DNA of 9,555 nt from Pseudomonadota bacterium (GTDB lineage: Bacteria; Pseudomonadota; Gammaproteobacteria; Burkholderiales; Burkholderiaceae_B): assembly GCA_023427945.1 (NCBI GenBank), contig JAEYZR010000083.1, positions 1 to 9,555 of the forward strand, given 5' to 3'. Below, piece by piece: positions 1 through 5,374 of the stretch. Within the stretch, counting starts at the first letter, position 1. Each line of letters starts with the position of its first letter. The notes under the pieces were generated by a model that worked only from the letters and a program-made list of their open reading frames with translations, searched no databases and was not told where the DNA came from. The translations under genes and the position numbers were made by a program.

Positions 1-527
1 CCAATGCCGATCGCGGCTACAAGCTGACCAGCATTGCCAAGACCGTGATTTTCCCGATCGGTATCTACAGCAAGAAGGTCAAGTCGCTCGATGAACTGAA
101 GGAAGGTGCACGCATTGGCATTCCGAATGATCCGACCAACGGTGGGCGTGCTTTGCTGCTGCTGCAGACGGCTGGCCTTATCAAGGTGAGCAAGGACGCT
201 GGCTTGAAAGCCACGCCCATCGACGTGACGGACAACCCCAAGAAACTGCGCTTCGTTGAACTGGATGCTGCCCAGTTGCCGCGTTCGCTGGACGACACCG
301 ATGCGTCGGCCGTGAACACCAACTTTGCGATTGAGGCGGGTCTGGATCCCCGCAAGGATGCCATCAAGCAGGAGTCGCCCGACTCGCCCTACGCCAACGT
401 GTTGGTCGTGCAGGAAAAGCGCAAGGATGAGCCGGTGTTTCAGACGCTCGTGGAAAGCTATCACAGCCAGGCTGTGAAGGATTTCATCAACGAGAAGTAC
501 AAAGGCGCTGTTGTGACGGCCTGGTAA
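1..527 (+). CDS. metQ: MetQ/NlpA-family methionine ABC transporter substrate-binding lipoprotein (5' truncated)
   Basis: Partial gene open from the window edge in frame 3 (first full codon at base 3); the stop is TAA at 525-527. About 174 C-terminal residues are visible of a family usually 260-280 aa long, so the signal peptide and lipobox lie upstream. The family binds methionine (L- or D-) in the periplasm and delivers it to the MetN/MetI importer. Diagnostic stretches are visible: YSKKVKSLDELKEGARIGIP, then IPNDPTNGGRALLLLQ, then an ELDAAQLPRSLDD segment, and an ESPYANVLVV-like block with a C-terminal GAVVTAW. These match the NlpA/MetQ fold closely, including the NDPTN ligand-loop region. 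No metN or metI is visible; they would be expected upstream if the locus is a standard metNIQ operon. The GTG at base 45 is an internal codon, not the start. Substrate specificity within the family cannot be fixed from this fragment. Confidence 0.93.
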   Translation, partial: NADRGYKLTSIAKTVIFPIGIYSKKVKSLDELKEGARIGIPNDPTNGGRALLLLQTAGLIKVSKDAGLKATPIDVTDNPKKLRFVELDAAQLPRSLDDTDASAVNTNFAIEAGLDPRKDAIKQESPDSPYANVLVVQEKRKDEPVFQTLVESYHSQAVKDFINEKYKGAVVTAW

Positions 528-538
528 GCTATTTTCGT

Positions 539-567
539 TTGACCTCGCTTAAAAAATAGTTCATAAT
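539..567 (+). promoter_or_regulatory. Sigma70-type promoter of tRNA-Lys(TTT)
   Basis: TTGACC at 539-544 (-35) and CATAAT at 562-567 (-10) are separated by exactly 17 bp. The predicted start is about 7 bp downstream, a few bases before the tRNA's mature 5' end at 582. The AT-rich spacer and the position right after the metQ stop suggest that the tRNA is transcribed independently of metQ. Confidence 0.7.
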
Positions 568-581
568 CTTTGGCTTCGGTT

Positions 582-657
582 GGGGCGTTAGCTCAGTTGG
601 TAGAGCAGTTGACTTTTAATCAATTGGTCGTGGGTTCGAGTCCCGCACGCCCCACCA
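582..657 (+). tRNA. tRNA-Lys, anticodon TTT
   Basis: The 76-nt sequence folds as a complete cloverleaf. The acceptor 582-588 pairs with 647-653. The D arm carries GCTC/GAGC around AGTTGGTA. The anticodon stem GTTGA/TCAAT has a G.T closing pair, and loop 613-619 (CTTTTAA) gives anticodon TTT at 615-617. The T stem GTGGG/CCCGC encloses loop TTCGAGT. The discriminator is A654, and CCA is encoded at 655-657. It decodes AAA/AAG lysine codons. It has its own promoter and terminator, so it appears to be a monocistronic unit. Confidence 0.98.
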
Positions 658-693
658 ACCGCATTCTTAAGGGGGCTCAAAGGCCCTCCTTGT

Positions 694-735
694 AAAAAGC
701 CACCTTGCCGCAAAGCAGGTGGCTTTTTCTTTTTT
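694..735 (+). terminator. Rho-independent terminator after tRNA-Lys(TTT)
   Basis: A perfect 12-bp stem is formed by 694-705 (AAAAAGCCACCT) pairing with 717-728 (AGGTGGCTTTTT), around an 11-nt loop. It runs into a T-rich tail (TTTTTCTTTTTT, 724-735). The A-run on the 5' side means it could also stop transcription from the opposite direction. It lies 37 nt beyond the encoded CCA, as expected for a single-gene tRNA unit. Confidence 0.9.
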
Positions 736-769
736 CAGCCGTGGCAGGACATCGTTATTTGCCGAAGAA

Positions 770-931
770 TGCTGATTAGATGCTTTGATTAGATGCGTTG
801 ATTAGATGCGTTGGTTAAGAGGCACTGATTAGGTTGGTTTAGAGGCACTGATTAGGTTGGTTTAGAGGCACTGGTTGGAGGCACTGGTTAGATGCACTGA
901 TGAAGTGCGTTGATGAAGTGCGTCGACCAGA
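770..931. repeat. Degenerate tandem array of a 13-bp unit, with two perfect 23-bp copies
   Basis: The stretch can be cut into successive units resembling TGCrtTGATTAGA: 770-780, 781-793, 794-806, 807-820, two identical 23-bp units at 821-843 and 844-866, then 867-879, 880-892, 893-905, 906-918 and 919-931. Most are 13 bp; the first is 11 and the fourth 14. The 23-bp unit itself looks like two shortened 13-mers (GGCACTGATTAG plus GTTGGTTTAGA). Substitutions accumulate toward the right end (TGCGTTGATGAAG, TGCGTCGACCAGA). Thirteen is not a multiple of three and no frame looks coding, so I read it as a noncoding minisatellite-like array that grew by slippage and decayed. Confidence 0.85.
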
Positions 932-1051
932 CACGCTTGAGGGCCAGGATGGTAGAGGGACGACTTTCCCAGCGTCAAGATGCTGTTGCCCAATGACTGC
1001 TTCGCATGAGTAGTGGTGATGCCTGTCGCTGCGAGCCCTGTTCTAAGGCGT

Positions 1052-1057
1052 TACAAT
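1052..1057 (+). promoter_or_regulatory. Possible -10 element of the TetR gene
   Basis: TACAAT at 1052-1057 is the best -10-like hexamer upstream of the TetR gene, but no good -35 sits 16-18 bp before it. If it is used, transcription would begin around 1063-1065. That is essentially on the upstream ATG at 1065, and it would leave a normal leader of about 60 nt before the ATG at 1128. Confidence 0.35.
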
Positions 1058-1127
1058 TAGTTCGATGTCGGCGTCCTGGAACCGACAGGTCGGATTCACA
1101 GATTCTCATTCATGTAGCGAAAAAAGT

Positions 1128-1670
1128 ATGAAAAGGCAGGCAGAGGTGACACGCAAGGCGTTACTTGGCTCCGCGCGTGAGATCGTGGCCGAGTTCGGTG
1201 CGATCAACTTTACTCTGGAGGCCGTGGCGGCGCGTGCTGGTGTCAGCAAGGGCGCGCTCTTGCATCACTTTCCAACCAAGAAACTGCTGGTTGAAGGAAT
1301 GGTTCGCGAGCTGGTCGAACAATTCAGCAATGCCTGCAACGACCTGATGAGCCGCGACCCGGACCCCAAGGGGCGTGCAGCGCGCGCTTATATTCAGGCC
1401 ATAGCAGGACAGTCCAAGGCGGACTACGAGCATTTTTCTGCCATGAGCGCTGCATTCGTTTCCGACATGTCGCTTCTGCACATCTGGCGCGACGGCGTGT
1501 CAAAAGCGCTCGCCATCGATGCGACGGAAACCAGTGATCCAGTCTATACAACGATCGCCCGCCTGGCGGCAGATGGCATGTGGTCGTCCGATTTGTATGG
1601 CACCTATGGCCTGGATAGTGATCAGCGCAAGCGCATTCTGGAGCGACTCGTGGCAATGACGCGCTCGTAA
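1128..1670 (+). CDS. TetR/AcrR-family transcriptional regulator
   Basis: A 180-aa protein, slightly short but within the usual TetR range of 180-220. Residues 8-54 form the DNA-binding three-helix domain. The HTH core at about 29-48 has the hallmark TLEAVAARAGVSKGALLHHF, in which the GVSKGxLxxHF recognition-helix pattern is typical of the family. The remainder is the helical ligand-binding/dimer domain, ending with RLAADGMWSSDLYG and a terminal helix, which recalls the TetR_C_28/37-type C-terminal families. I chose the ATG at 1128 over the in-frame ATG at 1065: the intervening 21 codons show atypical composition, the HTH begins at the normal distance from 1128, and the -10-like TACAAT abuts 1065. 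The Shine-Dalgarno is weak (an A-rich GCGAAAAAAG). It lies 295 bp upstream of the phytochrome gene on the same strand. Its ligand and targets are unknown; autoregulation is usual for the family. Confidence 0.92.
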   Translation: MKRQAEVTRKALLGSAREIVAEFGAINFTLEAVAARAGVSKGALLHHFPTKKLLVEGMVRELVEQFSNACNDLMSRDPDPKGRAARAYIQAIAGQSKADYEHFSAMSAAFVSDMSLLHIWRDGVSKALAIDATETSDPVYTTIARLAADGMWSSDLYGTYGLDSDQRKRILERLVAMTRS

Positions 1671-1965
1671 GAGGATGTTTTTGCTGAAAGTTATCGCAAC
1701 ACCTTGTGGTTGGCCGTAGTGAATGGTTAACTTGAGAAAGATTATCAAAATCGCTTGTTGAACCGGCCTGCAAGGCAAGCTGCCATGGGGTCTGCAAGAA
1801 TTCCAACGTAAGTTGTCAATTCTGATTAGCCGGGCATGAGGTTTGCTGGTTAACGAGTTCTATTAAATTGAAATCGCTGGTAATGCGTTTGCCTGTTGTT
1901 ATCCTCATCCAAGTTGGGCGCAATCGCCATTGCGCTCGTCGAGCGGTCTCGGAGTCCATCGCCTC
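1671..1965. other. Intergenic region upstream of the phytochrome operon
   Basis: About 295 bases, more AT-rich than the flanking genes. I see no terminator behind the TetR gene. It contains an imperfect dyad at 1799-1821 overlapping TTGTCA, and an AT-rich TATTAAATTGAAAT stretch at 1861-1874. I cannot assign a convincing -35/-10 pair for the operon. The overlapping open frames on the minus strand here run through the neighbouring genes and look like shadows. Confidence 0.5.
1799..1821. promoter_or_regulatory. Imperfect dyad upstream of the phytochrome operon, possible operator
   Basis: The inner arms CAAC (1804-1807) and GTTG (1812-1815) flank GTAA, and outer AATT blocks sit at 1799-1802 and 1818-1821. 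The outer blocks are offset by one base, so the dyad is not perfect. It overlaps a TTGTCA hexamer (1813-1818) that could be a -35, although no good -10 follows at 16-18 bp. The size and symmetry would suit a dimeric HTH regulator such as the upstream TetR protein, but nothing in the sequence proves binding. Confidence 0.25.
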
Positions 1966-4173
1966 ATGATGGCCCCGACCGCGCCGACATCTGCTGCCGT
2001 CACGCTCCAGAATTGCGATAGCGAGCCTATTCATATTCCTGGCGCGATTCAGCCCAACGGTGCATTGATCGCCATCGATCGTCATGGTGTGCTGGGTTAC
2101 GCCAGTGCCAACGCGCCTGATGTGCTGGGCATGCCGTTGGTGCTGGGCGCGCTTTTCGATGCAGGCGGGCTGAACGTTGCCCTCAGGCAGCGTCTGGAGC
2201 CCTGGCTCAAGGAGTGCGACCCGGATTTCGAGCCGTTTTCCGTCGAGCTCGTGGGCCTTGTGTATGACGTCATTGCGCACCGCAATGTCGACGACATGTT
2301 GGTCGTCGAATTCGAGCTGGTCGCTGAGTCGCCTTCGACCCTGGCTTCGGCGCTGGGGCGAGCCTACCAGGTCATCGAAAAACTGCGCCGCCAGCGGTCG
2401 ATCGAGGGATTGCTCAGCGTAGCCGTCCACGAATTGCGTGGTGTCACCGGCTTTGATCGCGTCATGGCCTATCGCTTTCACGCGGATGAAAGCGGCGAGA
2501 TCGTTCGGGAAGCGCGGCGCGAAGACCTCGATGACTGGGAAGGGCGACGCTATCCGGCCAGCGATATTCCCGCACAAGCGCGCAGGCTCTATATCAAGAA
2601 CACGCTGCGCCTGATTGCCGATGCGCAGTATCTCCCCATACCCGTGCACGCGGGACCGATGCTCGCGGCCATGCCGCTGGACATGAGTGCGAGCGTATTG
2701 CGCAGCGTATCGCCGATTCATCTGGAGTACATGGCCAATATGGGCGTACGAGCGTCCATGAGTATTTCCATCGTGATAGGCGGGAAGCTGTGGGGCATGG
2801 TTGCCTGCCACCACCTGGCCACGATGCGCGTGCCCTACAGCGTACGCATGGCTTGTGAGGTCATCGCGCAGATCCTGTCCACGACCATCGCCAGCTTCGA
2901 GTCAGATGCGCGTGCCGAGAATGCGCAAGCCAGCATGTTGATCATCAATCGCATCCTGTTGCGCGTCTGGAACGATGAGGACATGCTCGCCGCGCTGTCG
3001 CAGGCCAGCCCCACGCCGGCCGAGCTGATCAATCATGGTGCCTGCCTCTGTCTCTGGGGGGGAGGGGTCACGGTATGCGGCGGTGTGGCACCACGTGGCG
3101 ACTTGCGCGAGGTGGCTCGGGCCCTGACGGAAACCAAACGCCAGACGATTGCCTGCAATAACATCGCCAAGGAGTTTCCGGAGTTTCAGAGCCTGCTGGT
3201 GCCTTATGCAGGCATGCTCGCATGCCGGTTCGACTCCACTAACGATGGCTGGCTGGTCTGGTTGCGCCGCGAACAGATCGAGACCGTCGTCTGGGGCGGC
3301 AAGCCGGAAAAACATTACACGATCGGTGCGTTGGGTCCCAGGCTCACGCCACGGGGTTCATTCGCAGAGTGGCGCGAGGTCGTGCGTAATACGTGCACAC
3401 AATGGTTGCCCGCAGAGTTGAGTGCCGCAGAGAATCTGCGGGATGAACTGGCGCAGATCTCCAACTCGCGCACGGCCGACACCAACCGGGCACGTACCGC
3501 ACTGCTTGCCATGCTGGGTCACGATTTGCGTGATCCTTTGCAATCCATCTCGGTGGCCGCCCAGATGTTGGCCCGCTCGGACGACAAGGGCGCGAAGATG
3601 GGTGAGCGCATACGCACGTCCAGCCAACGCATGCAGCGGCTGATTTCGCAGGTGCTCGATCTTTCCCGGCTGCAAGGCGGCTTGGGGCTGGGGATCGTGC
3701 CGGTGCAAGGTGATCTTGTACCTATCATCGAGGAACTCATCGACGAAGCGCGGCTGGCTCATCCCGGTGCGAGGCTAGAGGCGCAGATCGATGGCAGGTT
3801 GGACCTGCTCGCCGATAGCGACCGGGTCGCTCAAGTGATTTCCAATCTGCTGAGCAATGCCTGTCGGCACGGTACCCCGGACATGCCCATTACGGTGACA
3901 GCTCATGCCGTGACCGGCCTGGTCAGGATAAGCGTGATCAACGGCGGCGAGGCGATCAACCCGGCACAGCGTGAACAGTTGTTTGCGCCATTCAAGTCGC
4001 AATCGTTGGGCCAGTCGCGCAATCGCAGCGGACTAGGCCTGGGTCTGTATATCGCCCATCAAATTGTGATCAGCCACGGTGGCGAGATCGAGGTGGTATG
4101 CGAGGAGGGTACGGTCCGGTTTACCGTTGTGCTGCCGACCCAGGGACCGCGGCCATTTACTACGAAGGAATAG
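1966..4173 (+). CDS. bphP: Bacteriophytochrome histidine kinase (PAS-GAF-PHY-HisKA-HATPase)
   Basis: A 735-aa red/far-red photoreceptor kinase of the BphP class. The PAS domain (about 10-105) carries Cys17 in NCDSEPIHIPGAIQPNG, the conserved N-terminal biliverdin-attachment cysteine. The GAF domain (about 135-295) has GFDRVMAYRF, the ASDIP chromophore-pocket motif (198-202, Asp200) and SPIHLEYMANMGV with the pocket His252. The PHY domain (about 310-490) shows WLRRE, a WGG motif and the tongue motif PRGSF. The DHp/HisKA domain has the H-box GHDLRDPL with predicted phospho-acceptor His519. The ATPase domain has an N-box with Asn627 and Asn631, the F-box LFAPF and the G2 box GLGLG (689-693). The G1 box is unusual: VINGGEAI (Asn659) stands where DxGxG is usual. 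I start at ATG 1966 (a second ATG is at 1969) with GGAG at 1951-1954; the spacing is long and the start remains slightly uncertain. The next gene is a lone receiver, the usual partner arrangement. No bphO is nearby. Confidence 0.96.
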   Translation: MMAPTAPTSAAVTLQNCDSEPIHIPGAIQPNGALIAIDRHGVLGYASANAPDVLGMPLVLGALFDAGGLNVALRQRLEPWLKECDPDFEPFSVELVGLVYDVIAHRNVDDMLVVEFELVAESPSTLASALGRAYQVIEKLRRQRSIEGLLSVAVHELRGVTGFDRVMAYRFHADESGEIVREARREDLDDWEGRRYPASDIPAQARRLYIKNTLRLIADAQYLPIPVHAGPMLAAMPLDMSASVLRSVSPIHLEYMANMGVRASMSISIVIGGKLWGMVACHHLATMRVPYSVRMACEVIAQILSTTIASFESDARAENAQASMLIINRILLRVWNDEDMLAALSQASPTPAELINHGACLCLWGGGVTVCGGVAPRGDLREVARALTETKRQTIACNNIAKEFPEFQSLLVPYAGMLACRFDSTNDGWLVWLRREQIETVVWGGKPEKHYTIGALGPRLTPRGSFAEWREVVRNTCTQWLPAELSAAENLRDELAQISNSRTADTNRARTALLAMLGHDLRDPLQSISVAAQMLARSDDKGAKMGERIRTSSQRMQRLISQVLDLSRLQGGLGLGIVPVQGDLVPIIEELIDEARLAHPGARLEAQIDGRLDLLADSDRVAQVISNLLSNACRHGTPDMPITVTAHAVTGLVRISVINGGEAINPAQREQLFAPFKSQSLGQSRNRSGLGLGLYIAHQIVISHGGEIEVVCEEGTVRFTVVLPTQGPRPFTTKE

Positions 4174-4222
4174 GTAAGAAGATGAACATACATGCGGTTG
4201 AACCGACCATTGAGTACAGGGT

Positions 4223-4582
4223 ATGACGGCTACGAGTAAACGCGTCCTGATCGTGGACGACAACGAAATGGCTTCGGAACTGCTGGGTGAGTTTCTCGAA
4301 ATGTCAGGGCACGTTGTTGCCATCGCCCACTCTGGACAGACAGCGCTGGACGCGGCGCGCTCGGCTGTGCCCGATGTCTGCATCGTGGATATCGTCTTGC
4401 CCGATATGGACGGGTACGCGCTGGCATCTGCGCTCAGACAGGAGGTTGCCGCTTCGATGAAAATCATTGCATTGAGCGGGTTGCCAAAAAACATGCGTCG
4501 TGGCGATCATTCGCTCTTTGACACATGGCTTGAGAAACCTGCAGATCTCGATACGCTCGAATCGCTGCTCGTCGGCGAATGA
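4223..4582 (+). CDS. Single-domain CheY-like response regulator
   Basis: The 119-aa protein is only a receiver domain, with no output domain. The acidic pocket is Asp12-Asp13 (VLIVDDNE), the phospho-acceptor is Asp56 (CIVDIVLPDMDG), Ser85 sits at the Thr/Ser switch position (ALSG) and Lys105 is the conserved lysine (LEKP). All catalytic positions are therefore present. It follows the phytochrome kinase by 49 bp on the same strand, making it the obvious phospho-acceptor of that kinase, like Rcp1-type partners of phytochromes. Its ATG at 4223 overlaps the TGA (4224-4226) of a possible 14-codon leader frame starting at 4182. Its own stop overlaps an ATG of the downstream frame at 4579. Having no DNA-binding domain, it must pass the signal by protein contact or phosphotransfer, plausibly to the next gene product. 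Confidence 0.95.
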   Translation: MTATSKRVLIVDDNEMASELLGEFLEMSGHVVAIAHSGQTALDAARSAVPDVCIVDIVLPDMDGYALASALRQEVAASMKIIALSGLPKNMRRGDHSLFDTWLEKPADLDTLESLLVGE

Positions 4583-4598
4583 GAATCTGCCTAGACTC

Positions 4599-4608
4599 GG
4601 GAGTAAGC
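4599..4608 (+). promoter_or_regulatory. Shine-Dalgarno deciding the start of the DHp-like gene
   Basis: GGGAG at 4599-4603 lies 5 nt before the ATG at 4609. The alternative in-frame ATG at 4579 overlaps the preceding stop and has no comparable site, so 4609 is preferred. Coupling to translation of the receiver gene is still likely, given the 26-bp gap. Confidence 0.6.
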
Positions 4609-5268
4609 ATGTCGGACGCCACACAACGTAACGGGCTCATCGCGCAGGGGATTCAGTTCAATGTGCTGGCGCGCGCGTTTCCCGTGTTACGCCACGACGC
4701 ACTCAAACCCATCTCCAATGCCAAACTTGCCGCTGCCATGATGCAGCGCAATAGTGATGACACGTTCGAGCACGCAGGCGAACGCTCGCAACAGTTGTTG
4801 GCAGATATCGATTTCATGCTGGACGAAGGCGTAGATACCGTTCGTCAGTTGGCCGACTGGCTGTCTGATTCCGACAAGCTGGTCGCCGTGGATACTCTGG
4901 CGCGTGACTGCGCGAAGCTGCTTTTCACCGAACTGCTGCTCTCGGGCAAGAAGGTCGTCGTCCAGCACGAGGGGGAATGCCCGCGTATTCCTCTTTTTGC
5001 AGGTCGTTACGTGATGCTTTGCTGGTTGCTGTTCCTGGTGGAGCAGGCGCCCGATGGCAGCGAGTTGCGTATTACCTGTGTTTCCAATACGAGTGTCCGT
5101 GCCGTGCTGACCCCCGGCGCAGGTTCGAGCATCATCCGGCCATCGGAAGTGGCTGCCCAGCCGCTCATCACGCTTCAGGCATGCGAGGCGTTGGCGGCTC
5201 ATTACGGTTGGGCGCTGCATTCCGGAGAGGGCAGTTGGGTGTTGCATCTGCCATCCAGTACAAATTGA
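4609..5268 (+). CDS. Uncharacterised degenerate histidine-kinase-like (DHp plus ATPase-like) protein, candidate histidine phosphotransferase
   Basis: A 219-aa protein with no signal peptide. I do not recognise a named gene, but it can be read against the histidine-kinase core. Helix 1 (about 10-48) contains RHDALKPISNAKL, which aligns with the H-box H-[ED]-x-x-x-P-[LI]; His29 would be the phospho-site and Asp30 the acidic neighbour. A second helix (about 56-85) would complete a DHp hairpin. Residues 132-156 (GRYVMLCWLLFLVEQAPDGS, then ELRIT) align with the N-box helix plus the PDGGE-R-I strand of HATPase domains, yet both Mg/ATP-binding asparagines are missing and no GxG lid is visible. The C-terminus (ACEALAAHYGWAL... 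SWVLHLP) resembles the last helix and strand of that domain. The combination resembles, in logic, ChpT or Spo0B: a DHp dimer with a dead ATPase. Placed directly after a phytochrome kinase and a lone receiver, it may relay or remove phosphate from that receiver. Function is inferred, not shown. Confidence 0.85.
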   Translation: MSDATQRNGLIAQGIQFNVLARAFPVLRHDALKPISNAKLAAAMMQRNSDDTFEHAGERSQQLLADIDFMLDEGVDTVRQLADWLSDSDKLVAVDTLARDCAKLLFTELLLSGKKVVVQHEGECPRIPLFAGRYVMLCWLLFLVEQAPDGSELRITCVSNTSVRAVLTPGAGSSIIRPSEVAAQPLITLQACEALAAHYGWALHSGEGSWVLHLPSSTN

Positions 5269-5374
5269 TCGGCTGCTGTTCCTCCCTGTAGGTGAGAGGC
5301 CCGGCATCAGTCTTGCTTAACCGACGATCGCTTGCAGCACGTTGCGGCAAGTCTGTTGAATCAGGATGCTGAGT

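Larger units (their letters stand above)
658..1127. other. Gene-free interval between tRNA-Lys(TTT) and the TetR gene
   Basis: About 470 bases with no convincing coding sequence. From left to right it holds the tRNA terminator (694-728), a degenerate 13-bp tandem array (770-931), about 100 bases in which I see no structure, and the probable promoter and leader of the TetR gene, with a TACAAT -10-like hexamer at 1052-1057. A possible weak G-run/C-run hairpin at 671-689 lies between the tRNA and the terminator. Confidence 0.7.

Noticed and set aside
770..931. CRISPR array
   Set aside because: The units are 13 bp and adjoin directly without unique spacers, and no cas gene is present.
1065..1127. 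Upstream ATG extending the TetR protein by 21 residues
   Set aside because: The extension has atypical codon choice and no family similarity, and a -10-like TACAAT sits only 7 bases before it. The HTH starts at the usual distance from the ATG at 1128.
1930..1965. TTG start extending the phytochrome by 12 residues
   Set aside because: There is no ribosome site before it, while ATG 1966/1969 has GGAG upstream and gives a normal N-terminal distance to the chromophore cysteine.
1816..2814. A 332-codon minus-strand open frame across the start of bphP
   Set aside because: It lies antisense to the PAS and GAF domains of the phytochrome, whose motifs are unmistakable, and its own composition (His/Arg/Gln-rich) shows no family pattern.
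5269..5374. A separate promoter or terminator between the DHp-like gene and the AsmA gene
   Set aside because: I found no stem with a T-run and no acceptable -35/-10 pair, so I leave the operon boundary open and call no feature.
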